NCBI GenBank assembly: GCA_023374045.1 | Contig: CM041778.1 | Coordinates: 91,632,978-91,696,977, forward strand | DNA: 64,000 nt | Origin: Limonium bicolor | Taxonomy: Eukaryota > Streptophyta > Magnoliopsida > Caryophyllales > Plumbaginaceae | Reading direction: 5' to 3' | The notes under the pieces: generated by a model | Database searches by the model: none | Seen by the model: only the letters and a program-made list of their open reading frames with translations | What the model was told of the DNA's origin: nothing | Program-made: the position numbers and the translations under genes | Shown: in pieces, positions 35,905-46,790 of the stretch | Numbering within the stretch: the first letter of the stretch is position 1 | Layout: each line of letters begins with the position of its first letter

Positions 35905-38900
35905 TGTAACACCCCTACTACGCACTTAACAATAATTGAAATCACAGCGGAATAAACAACTAACTATTAACTAAACGATTCGGTGCTACAACGCCGTTAA
36001 CCCACCCACGTGGTTAACAAGGCAGAATAAATACAAGTGTATCGGTCTGATGATCACTCCCGAGCATTAGGTACTAACTTCCAGACATACATAACCAACA
36101 TACCGAGTACTTAACAACATCCATCACTGTAAACTGTACACATAAACTCCACTGTCAACTGTCGACAACCGTCACTGTAATACAAACGGTACCAAAATAT
36201 ATCGCCACGGGAGCACAGGCGCATCCCGGCTCAACATCCAAAAATAACCAAAAGTATTTCTGCACCTAGAATCTATAGCCATTCCGCTTCCTCGATCCTC
36301 ATCCTGCAATAAAAATATGGAGCCCCCGAGGGGTCTGCAACCCTTGGCTGGTATGGTTAACGCGCAGCCCATCGGCTACCGTGATACGCGCAACTAATTG
36401 TCATGATGACATGGCATTCATTTTAAACATACAACATATATATCATAGCAAGAGTATTGCATAACAACATCACATAACATACAAGAACGAATCCCTTTAG
36501 GAAGCGAACCAACACAATTAGATCCCATTGAGAGCCTAGAGAATGTTGCCAAACTCATGCTAAGCTCGTTACATAACTCGTTACCGTCCTGTTAAATTGA
36601 ACGAATAACTTAACACAAAGGTGCGTCGGATATAGTGCTCTAAGCACACCGAACAAAACATAGTATGCCCTGAGGCCCGACGTGAGTCAGTAAAAGCCTT
36701 GGATAAGCTAAGGGAAGGATGAAACCAAATGGAGAACAACCATAACATACAAAGAGAATCGAACCGGTTAACATCGACTCCCATACTCACACGCGTGGCC
36801 GGAACTACCGGACTCCTCACTCCCCAGTTAGCACTTGTTAGAAGTTCAACGTCGAACTCAATAAACAATCACATACCAGTGGTTAAGTCTTGTTAGACAC
36901 ACACAAGGGAAATGAGTCACACTTAACAACATAGTAATATTAACAGCTGTAAACTCATTACATGACTTAAGTCTTACAAGGTCATAAACACATAGAAAAC
37001 AAACAACACACAAGCCGGTGTAAACCGGTAGGTAACAGACTGCAAGAAAACCATACCTTGGTCCTTGCTTCGACTAGTTTCCACCTTTGGAGAATCCTAT
37101 ACACATTTAGTAACGTCGGTTAATTAACGAACTAGTCCATTATTACTTACTACTTCACATATCTAGTTATTTTATTTCCACATCTTGTTATAACTTCTCA
37201 CTTTTTAAATTGTCATTATAACACACCTAACATGTCTTAGACAACCTCATAACACCATTACTAACTAATCTCATCATTAGACATCATTATTTAATCTTAA
37301 ACTCAACTTTTAAGTGGTCCGGGACTTGGTCCCCAACTAAGGTCCCGGACCGTGTCATTGTAAACTTCTCGGGCTGATTTCAGGTAGTGGTCCGGGACTC
37401 CATACAGGTCCTATGTCCCGGACCAATGTAAGCAAAAACTCTCGGGTTGTTTTTATGGGGTGGTCCGGGACTTCATACAGGTCCTAGGTCCCGGACCAAT
37501 GTAGGCAAATTCTCTCGGGGGTAAAACAGGGGGTGGTCCGGGTCTTTGTACAAAACTAAGTTCCGGACCACAATGCCTCAAAAACTCTCGGCCTCTTTTA
37601 ATGCATGGTCCGGGACATTATCCAAAACCTAGGTCCCGGACCACTACTACAGATCTGCATTTTTAACATTTTCTAAGTCTTGTTGCAATGGTTCTCCTTA
37701 CCCATTATATGTATAGACTCCCCAAATGATCTTAGGTATATCTAATGCCAAAATATCATCTTAAACACACCTAGTTCTTTGTCTAACTTGTTACTCAATT
37801 TTCTCATAAAATTCACCAACACTTGTAACATTTCTTACAAGGTTTCTAAATGGTGTTTCTCACCTATGATAACCACTATCCCAAAATGCTTTCTCCTCAC
37901 CATAACATCATCTCCCAAGCATCTTTTCTTACCAACCTAAACTCCTAGTTGATGTTAAGTCCTTTTTGTTTCCTAGAACACCTACGACATTATTTCTTCT
38001 CTAGTAAAACACCTAGACATTTCTAACACTTCCTAGTTCACCAAGCTTATTTAAACACTTATAACTTCTTGTACATTACCTAAATTTGACATGGACTCTC
38101 CTAGAACATTACTAAGCCAAAACACATTGTTTCACCATTAAACATTCAAGAACACTAAAATCCATCAAGAACATTCTTGTACACAAAACTTCACTCATTT
38201 AACACTACATCACAATATAGTGCATAATTTAAATTGCTTGGCACTTAGGCCCTTAAATAGCATGGCTCTTAGGCTCTTAAAATGCATAAACCATAAACAC
38301 TGAATTTCCCACATTATATTTGCCTTTGACCTGCAAATACACCCAACAATACATATGCCTTTTAATAAACCCTTGAGAGTATTTTTCTAAGTCATTTGCC
38401 ATTAGCTCCTTAAGTAGTTTTAATAAGCAATGTAAGCTCATTTCTCCTAAGACATTAAACTACATTAGGTTAGCATATTTACCTCTTTTCCTCAGAAACT
38501 TCTTTCTTGTTTCCTTGGTTAAAATCGGTAAGGATGTTTGATTGCTTGTCAACTTCTAAACAATATACAAATAATGAAATGAGTATACAAGCTTTATGCT
38601 TCATCTCATTGTAAACCCTAGATACATATATTGTCTTAGAACATTTAGATGATTGTTTTACCTTGGATATGAAAGAGAGTTTGGATATGTAGCAAGAGAG
38701 GACTCCACCAAGCCCTTGGAAGATTCAAATGAAGCTAGAACAAGCAAGGTAAGGGCACCATTAATGGTGTTTTTTCGGACAACATACAAACATGAAGGAA
38801 ATGGAGTTTTTCTTTGAGTTTCCTTACCTAGAAGCAAGGAGAACAATAATATGTGAAAAGATGAGCTCAAGCTCCTCCCATGGAGATTCCTCTTGGCACC

Positions 38901-39762
38901 GAAATGGAGCTCTTGGAATTTTGAGAAGACAAGGTTGAAGAGCTTGATGAGACTAAGAGAATGGTGGTCTTAGTTTTTGATTTTGTAAAGAGAGCTAGGA
39001 GATGTAAGAGGTCAAAGATGGAGAATGGTGTGAGAGCTGTTGCAAACCGATGGAGAGAGGAAGGAGATGAAGTTGGAGACGGTGGGAATGCAAGAGAAAT
39101 GAGAGAATGAGTTTGAAGTTTGCTTTTGGAAGATATTAAGTAGTACAGCAAATAGTAACTTGCTTTATCATTTGTTATTTATTTGTTACTTGCAAGGTGG
39201 TGACTCACCTCATAAAAACCGGCCCCCATTAGTTACCTAGGGGTGTTTTAGTCTTTGTTGACCATTTAACTTACTTATATAGACTTATGTTATAAACTTG
39301 CTTATTTTAGTTACTATTCATAAAACAAGGCATATATTTGTGAAATTTTTGATTTACCATTGATTTAGACTTCCTAATGTGATACTAAGTAGTACACATG
39401 TTAATTAAAGAGTAATGATGGACATTTAGCCACTCAAAACTCATTTACAAGACAATTTTTCAAAAGTGCTTTAAGACTCCTTAAAGCATATTTTGTGTTT
39501 TAACTTGTTTTCAAGCTTGGTTTTCTTTGGTAATTGGTTTAATATGTTCATTAATATATAATAAGGTCTTGGTAAGCTCATTAGGTCTTAACCAAGCTTA
39601 TCCCAAGCTTAGAGCACATTTTAGCCCTTATTGACTTTAAGGTATTAATTTGTGTTTTCTATGGTTTAAATTGTTTACTAATGTTTCTAAGACACTTTTT
39701 AGTCTTATTATACCATATTTTAATGTTTAAACAACATACTAAGGTTTGGGGTATTTCATACA
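35905..39762 (-). repeat. LTR3 of the array, uninterrupted copy
   Basis: About 3.86 kb with no insertion, so it serves as the reference for the family. On the minus strand it is the 5' LTR. Its outer end reads GGTATTTCA followed by TACA before the TAGAA repeat, whereas the inner LTRs stop at GGTATTTCA. Confidence 0.9.
37316..37642. repeat. GGTCCGGGAC/GTCCCGGACC hairpin array in LTR3
   Basis: Five inverted pairs at about 37316-37351, 37388-37423, 37462-37497, 37534-37569 and 37606-37642, regularly spaced at close to 72 bp. Stems are about 10 bp and GC-rich in an AT-rich LTR. The fourth stem is imperfect. Confidence 0.9.
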
Positions 39763-39962
39763 TAGAATAACCCATATTTTTTCCATAAGTTTATATTTAT
39801 CAATCTGAGTCTAAAGCTCTACCACTGCTGGTGAAGAATCCTGTCTAGATATGCACATAATCCTAGTGCCCTTAATACAAAGGGGAACGAAAATGAAAAT
39901 CTTCATTATGCATTAGAGAAATATACTAAAGAGAAATCTTCTAAAGTTAGAAATAATTTATA

Positions 39963-40464
39963 GAGTAAATTACTTGACACCCCCTTGAGGATTTGGGATA
40001 ATACAATTAACCCCCTTGTGTTTATCATAATTATTGGTAACCACCTTGCGGTTAATGTATCTCTGACTATGAGCCCCCGAACTATAACTTTGTTATCAGG
40101 AAGTTAACTCCGTGTTGACCTGTCAGCTTAATCACATTAATAATGTCAGACTGGACAATAAAACTACTTAATCAACATCGTCTAACTCTCCCTCGTCCCA
40201 CTTCAGATGCATTTTCGAGGTTTGGTTGACGTTTTTAGGAAAATAACAATGCTGATTAAGTAGTGTTTTTTGTCCAGTCTAACATTATTAATTTGATTAA
40301 GTTGACAAGTCAGCACGTAGTTTACGTCTTGATAACGGGGAGGTAGTTTAAGGGCTCATAGTCAGAAATACTGTAACCTCAAGGTGGTTACCAATAATTA
40401 TGATAAACACAAGGGGATTAACTGTATTATCCCAAACCTCAAGGGGGTTTTGAGTAATTTACTC
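39963..40464 (+). mobile_element. Mutator-like fold-back MITE in the right half of the outer hAT
   Basis: This 502-bp element begins GAGTAAATTAC and ends GTAATTTACTC; its two halves are inverted repeats over about 215 bp per arm. Flanks TAATTTATA (39954-39962) and TAAGTTATA (40465-40473) form a 9-bp duplication with one mismatch. The hAT copy near 6310 shows the uninterrupted site. It is non-coding. Confidence 0.9.
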
Positions 40465-40974
40465 TAAGTTATAAAATGAGAGCTCAAAGCCTCAAACTAT
40501 GAGTGATAGTTTTAAAATAATTACACCTGTTTAAATTGAGTGCTCATGCCTGTGAAAAGTACAATCATAATCTCTTAATCATTACCAACAGTTGAGGAAC
40601 TTTTATGCAGCATGATATCTGCATTGTTGGCTTCAGAATTCACTAAGAGGCCTATAATCAAGATCTTACTTATAAAAAATACATATCACCTACTCTTGGC
40701 AACTATGTTCTCAAGAACAACTATGGCAGTGAGAATAAGAAAAACAAACTTTGGCAGAGATGAAGAGCGACATAGCATGAACAACGACATAGAGAAGAAA
40801 TGTGAGTCTGCAAGACGAAAGCATTTGGGTTTTCAACATTATGTTAAGGTTTGGTTGGGCCCTTAGTTTGATATGCAACTGGTTGGGCCGTTTGTTTAGT
40901 TAAGATCATGTGATATTATTAAAGGTGAGATAGTCTAACTGCACTTGGACTTAAGGCTAAGGTATATTTTGATC

Positions 40975-40978
<4 letters not shown>

Positions 40979-41033
<55 letters not shown>
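40979..41033 (+). repeat. (TA)n(TG)n microsatellite
   Basis: About 18 TA followed by about 9 TG units. The intact hAT copy has only a short version (near 6855), so the tract expanded in this copy. Confidence 0.95.
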
Positions 41034-41250
41034 TCATGAATTGATATTTTTATTTTTTATTATTAACAAATATATTTTCGGTTTCGGGTTGGGTCATGGG
41101 TTAAAATCTATACCCTAACTCAACCCACAAAATTAGCTTATTACTCTAATCCAACCCAAAAAATAGATGAGTCAAAAATTAAGACACTAACCCGCAAAAG
41201 TATGGGTTGGGTTCGGGTTGAGTTTCGGGATTGTGAGGTCTAGTGTTAAG

Positions 41251-43980
41251 GCGTGATGCTGGCTTGTCATGGGCATATATATATGTATATATAAGAAGTT
41301 GATATATATTACTCGACATATTGAAATTATTCTTACATTATTGTAGCAGTACTAGTAGTATACTGCTGATATTGTGTTTATGAACAACGCAGCCAAACCC
41401 AATTATTTTAGAATTTTGATGCATAAACCAATGCAGTATGCTTTCCTTTATCATATGAGGAGTGTTACGGCTTTGTTTTCAAGGTTGATTCTCTTATGTT
41501 TAGGAAATTACTTCGGGCTCTACCAAATGCATGTGGACCATCACATCCCAGTCCCACACCTACATTTAGACTTGATAGGGTGGGTCAATTGATTAGGGTT
41601 GGGTTTGGTTCTGGATGAGTTTGAATTATTTAATATTCGGTTCGGGTCGGATCATATCGGATGAATTCGACTGTTCAAGTTAAATCTGGCGTTTTTAAAT
41701 TTTGGGACGGTTTAGTTTGGTCTCGTTAATTTTGGTTTGGATTGTTTTCAGTTTAGATGATTTTTGGTTTGGATAACTTTTGGTTTGATTAACCTTTAGA
41801 TTACTCGATTATTTTGGATCACGGGTCAAATTCAGGTTAATTATTCAATTAGCATTGCCCAATCAAATCACTTTATAATCGTGAATTTAATATTTGACTT
41901 TAATCAATATCTGAAACTTACTTGTTTTCTTTTATGTGATAATAATTATTTTATGTAGCCCATGTAAATATCGAGTAAAGAAGAACAAAAGTATTGAGAT
42001 ATTGTTATAATGTTCGGTTGTAATAATATAAAGGAGGTGAGTTGTAAAAAAAAAAGAAAGAAAGAGTGGTATAGATGAATTGTGAATAGGATTTGAGAGC
42101 GGAGAGGGATGATCCATATCATCTCTAAATTATCATTGAAAAATTAATTCCCCGCGGAATAAACTAGAGAAAAAGGAACATGCTGACGTAGTTGAATGAT
42201 GACACTCCTGACATATCATGGCAATGTCGACTATACTGAGTTGAGTGAGTTCATATAAGTTTATGGATGGAAAGAAAACTTATGCTCTTGATAGATTTCA
42301 ATTATGTTGGTAGTGGAAAATAATCAGATTATACATTCTTTTGAGACTAATATAATTAAGGTATGTTTGTATATACTTATATAGTTGATACTGAACTGTA
42401 GTAACTTGTTTATATATATATATATATCTGTTATAGCTAGCGCATAGAACTGGTTTGTAGTTTTGATGTCATTCTATATAATATTGATTAAGAATTGTTT
42501 ATGATGGAGAATCAGTCAAAAGGGTGAGAAATCTGCTATATATGTAAAACTCTTCAAGTATAACCTAATGTTTATTAGATAGTAGACCGGTGTGATGATA
42601 AAAAGTAAAGATACATACGCCGATTTACTCTTTTGGATGTATGTTAATCATTTCTGTTACAGTATAAAGATTGAATTAAAGGCAAAAGGAATGTATGTGA
42701 GTTTGTTGTTCCTAAACGTTGACTAAGTACTTGTTTTTTGACATTTGATAGAAACTTGTGAAATTTATCGATAAGACAAATCTCTGTAATAACAGGATTA
42801 CTTTAGACTTCATCCAGAGATATTAACGAACTAGTTAATGAAATATGAGACGGGTGTGATTTGATTAAATTTGTTAAAACTCAGTGTCATTCTGTGTATT
42901 TTTTTTTAAAAAAAAAGTGATCATGAATTTAGCAAAACTCAATTGTAATTAGTTAAAATTTCCAATACTTTTTCTTAAACCGACTTTGAATAGCTAATAT
43001 TCTTGAAATTATTGTTAAATAAAACTTAATTTAAAAGTACCACAACATAATTTACTCAACTTTTTTTTAGAAAAACATAATGTAATCAATTAGTTTGACA
43101 CTTATAAACTACAGTATACAATATGTAATGTTCCTACAATATAAAATGTTTTGTTCCATCACTATGATTAACTACACATAATTATTATTACTGAAATTGT
43201 TTGCACATAATCAATTTGCGCTGATTCTTATGACTAGGAGTGAGTAGATATTTTAAGGGAAATTCACAAGATAGTAAAAAAAACATTACTAATTCACAAA
43301 TTACCAAAATTTTAAAATTGTTTTTGTGAATTTGACAAAACTCAATTATAATTAGTTAAAATTCACCCGATACCACAACCAGACATGTAAATACCAAAAT
43401 TCTCTTACTTCTTTAACAGACATTTGATTAAGTTCACAATATACCACGGACATTGCTTCGTTTGTTCAATAACGTACTAGTAATGTTTGTAATTCAGAAA
43501 ATACAACATAAATGAATGAAATAATTTTTTTAAAAAAATTAGTTGATATATTAACTATAATTAATAATTACATATTTAGAATATACATACATTTTTAGAA
43601 GTTACAAATTGAATTGATATTATTTAGAAACATGCGAATTATACAAAGATAATATATTATTTAGAAGGTACAGATTTAATTTAATTAATATATAAAATAT
43701 CATCAAGAATTTTAAAACTTGCATGATCTTTTCATTTAAAACCATAATTAATTTACAATAAAACCTTAAAGGAGAAACCAAAGAAATGAAATATCATATT
43801 TCGAATAATATTACTATTTTATATAAAATTTATAACATCAGAACAATTATTATACATTTATTATCTTGTATGTTTTAAAATTTTGAAAATTATAAAAATA
43901 CAGAGTAGTAATATACAGCTTAGAATTACATATATCGCATATATAAAATGTTTATTCTCTTTCCTTGTACCTCTCCCAAA
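41251..43980. other. AT-rich intergenic DNA
   Basis: Contains a GGTTTGG-rich stretch (about 41560-41850) that may be a decayed hAT, and a GGGAAATTCACAAGATA motif at 43258 resembling the terminus of the MITE at 61447. No gene was recognised. Confidence 0.4.
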
Positions 43981-43989
43981 CTACTGCCA

Positions 43990-44710
43990 CGTATGTGATA
44001 AAGCGTGGATAGTTTTGTATGTATCTCTGAATACTTATAGTTGGTCGTTGTACTCATCTTCTGTGTTTGAGTACACAACTGAATTCCACGTTCTGACCAC
44101 AGCTGACACTCTGCCTCTATGCCCCATGTACTTCTTCACCTTCCCCTAGATGTTTATCATGTGTCACCGACATAAAAGATGGTGTGAATCTGGAAATACC
44201 TCTTGCAAGACATTCACCAGCGCCAAACATCTATCGGTAATGAGTGTTAAGGTATTATTGGGACCAAGAAGCAACCTTAAGTTTTGAAAAGCCCACACGT
44301 ACGTGTCAATCGATTCGGTAACAAGAAAGGCGAAGGCGATCCTGAAGTTTTTCCCAACACTTGTTATGCTGATGAACTGAACCAGAGACATTTTGGTGAT
44401 GTTTGTCTTGTAAGTTTATACGGAAATCCATGCAGTAGTTCTCGCGAGGTCGGTTGTGCAAAGAAGATAGGAACCAAGTCTTGTAGTATCATCTAACACA
44501 TGGAAGATTACCAAAATCATGCTATATCAAGTTGACATTACACCAAAATATATCTATTAAATGTATGACATACAACATAAGGTATCTCACTTGGCTCAGT
44601 CGTGTAATCGAAGTAATACTTGTTTCTGACTAGATCGGTCAACAGAGTTTGCACCATAGAACGACTATTTCTCTTGTCGAGCTTTGTTTTTTGTATCCCG
44701 TTGTAGATAT
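43990..44710 (-). pseudogene. MULE (Mutator-like) transposase fragment
   Basis: The minus-strand translation gives recognisable MULE transposase pieces. These are RSMVQTLLTDLVRNKYYFDY near 44600-44680, then TYKTNITKMSLVQFISITSV and ESIDTYVWAFQNLRLLL, then ITDRCLALVNVLQEVFPDSH with HLLCR near 44170-44220, and finally a downstream WNSVVYSNTEDEYND block near 44040. In the family the second piece normally begins with the DCTYKTN catalytic motif and HLLCR is followed by WH; here a stop precedes TYKTN and the W is a TGA stop. Frame changes and stops make it non-functional. More distant N-terminal remains may extend to about 45000. Confidence 0.82.
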
Positions 44711-46048
44711 TTTTCTCGAAATTAGTCCCCTAGTGCAGCAAACTGTCCCGTATCAGAAGGGAAAAATACAAGCAGCATTCGGGACGACCTTAGTCCTGAA
44801 TTATACATTCACGGGCAACATTATGTCCGACTTTTCACACACAACAACAATTCGTCCCGATTCAACGTCAACATGGTTTTTGAGTGTGAACTCGGTTCGG
44901 CAAGACTGGCGGTTTGGTCTCGGGACTGTGATGTGTTTCGGCAGACTGGCGGTTTGGGCAAACTCGGGACATCCTAGATTCACTTGTTTCGCAGATTAAC
45001 CTATTATCTTGGAGGGACGAAGACGCGGTTTTGTTGAGTCATTTCAGAACAGATTGTTGAGTTAGATGAAGAAAATCATGTAGTATTTCACGAGGTAAAC
45101 TTTCACGATTTCGGTCAGGACGCCGAGGCAAGTTTCTGGGCTGAATCTGGGACTTTCGGTGGAGTGAACTGAAGAAAGTCGGGACAGTGGGTGTCCTGAT
45201 TTGCTCTCTTGCACCGGCATAGCTATCCAGATTTTGCAGTACACTATTATGAAGTTTTCAAGTTTTTTTCTTCAGAATTTTGTTTTATAGATTTAGCCAA
45301 AATGAATGTGTTTTTCAGCAAACTAACACCAAATTCAGATTCACAACACCAAGATTTATAATTTGCAAAAAAAAAAAAACCTCACCTCACCGGAAAATTT
45401 TTCCAGTGGTGGTCCGGCGGCGATCCGGCGATCTGTAAGAGAGGATTCCTGCAGAGTTTTTGAGAAATGAAGCTGAGTGACACATCCCGCTTATATATAA
45501 TGTGCACATTTTTTAGCGTTTCTTCATAGTAAACCCATGTTTTGACTCGTTTTCAGTATTAATGTCGGTTTTTAGCAAAATTTTGAAAATATAAATAACC
45601 TAACATAATAAATGTAAAGTTATACATTTAAACAACGTTTAAAACGTTTTAAACGTCTTTACAACCACTTTTAATATAATCTAGTTGTTTATGATAATGG
45701 AAGATTATGTTCAAATAAACGAGAGCGGTAACTTATAACTCATTTCTAATATTAATGTGATTTAAAATAATTTTGTTATTAGTAGTTTTGTACCGCAAAT
45801 AACAACCCAGTTTTAAAAACGTTTTTGTTATCTTACTTACAATTTTTTTAAAAAAAAAATTATGAAAAGTTGTAGGTTAATAAGTAGAAATGTAGAATCC
45901 TACAATTTCCCGTATTTTAAGGATCTATATTAATTTACAGAAGAAATTCAACTCATAGTCGAATTGACCTAATAGTAATCCATCCATGGAAGGGTTCATT
46001 TTTTTTTCTATTAAATGGACCATCGATGGAAGTCTTGAACCAAAGCTA
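44711..46048. other. Intergenic DNA, possibly further MULE remains
   Basis: Open frames at 44801-44983 and 45062-45244 (minus strand) could be the transposase N-terminal part, but they show no diagnostic motif. Confidence 0.35.
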
Positions 46049-46050
46049 TA

Positions 46051-46282
46051 CTATCCCCGTCCGTCATAAGTGTCCTGTTTGCTTTTTGGTACGTTTTTCC
46101 ACCTCAATATTAAACATATAGGTAAAATAATTTTTAAACTAAATTTTGTATTATATAGTTTATCATGTAAGGAATCATATGCAAAACTTAAATTTCAAAA
46201 TTAATTTATCTTATATGTTAAAAATTAAAGTCAAATGATATGTCCAAATAGTAAATAGGACGTCAAAGTGGGACGGAGGGAG
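46051..46282 (+). mobile_element. Stowaway MITE, copy 2
   Basis: 232 bp with ends CTATCCCCGTCCG and GGGACGGAGGGAG, TA on each side (46049-46050, 46283-46284), and an interior homologous to the copy at 3857-4094 in the same orientation. Confidence 0.9.
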
Positions 46283-46460
46283 TATAATAATCGCCAGTCT
46301 AGTATACGTAGTACCTATTGATTAGATGTACGTTACTACTAAACTTCCGTTCAAATTACGCAAGCTCTCCTTGCCTTGTGATTATTTTCGGCGCGGGTGT
46401 TTTTCTCATTTTGCACAAGAAGAGAGATAATTCCTACGGGCGCGCAATAGAGAAGCCAAC

Positions 46461-46790
46461 TAGGGCTGGTAATTTAGGTGAATAGGTAGGGTTGAAGTTG
46501 ACTCACCCCTTCAATTAAAATTGTATTGATTCATATTGATCTAAAAATAATTGGGTTACAAACTTTCAATCTATACTCACCCATATAAAATCATGTATCC
46601 AATCCGACTCGTTTAACTCATTTAAATACAAATACTCTTATTTTTCTATAAATGAGCAGTCATCTATTAAAGCGTGCACATTTATTTTGAATAATTGTGT
46701 GTCGTTTTTCTAAATGTCAATATTTTGTTAAATGAATCAATAATCTTAACCTATAACTATTATTTATAGTTAAAAATAATGTGAACGGTG
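46461..46790 (+). mobile_element. Decayed relative of the nested hAT at 12101-12956
   Basis: Begins TAGGGCTGGTAATTTAGG and follows the left third of the 12101 element with many substitutions; the GGTCGGG motifs are mostly eroded. The right end is unclear and no target duplication was identified. Confidence 0.5.

Larger units (their letters stand above)
14089..39762 (-). mobile_element. Tandem LTR-element array (LTR-int-LTR-int-LTR) with very large LTRs and minimal internal regions
   Basis: On the minus strand the order is LTR3, internal 2, LTR2, internal 1, LTR1. Each LTR begins TGTAACACC on the plus strand and ends GGTATTTCA; stripped of insertions they measure about 3.85-3.87 kb. Each internal region is about 372 bp, with a tRNA-iMet primer site at one end and a CCCCCC-type polypurine tract complement at the other. 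No gag or pol is present. TAGAA flanks the array (14084-14088 and 39763-39767), consistent with a 5-bp target duplication if LTR3 ends in TACA. The priming site and the LTR style recall Tekay/Del-type Ty3 elements; that lineage is an inference. Confidence 0.85.
13745..41242 (+). mobile_element. Outer hAT element, split by a 25.7 kb LTR-element array
   Basis: The left end TAGACCTGACAATTT starts at 13745; the right end, TAGACCTCACAATCC on the other strand, finishes at 41242. The 8-bp sequence GTGTTAAG flanks both outer ends perfectly (13737-13744 and 41243-41250). The left piece 13745-14088 and right piece 39768-41242 are colinear with the uninterrupted copy at 5768-7062. Once the LTR array and the MITE at 39963-40464 are removed, about 1.3 kb remains, the same length as that copy. 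It is non-coding, and is the oldest layer of the nest. Confidence 0.92.
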
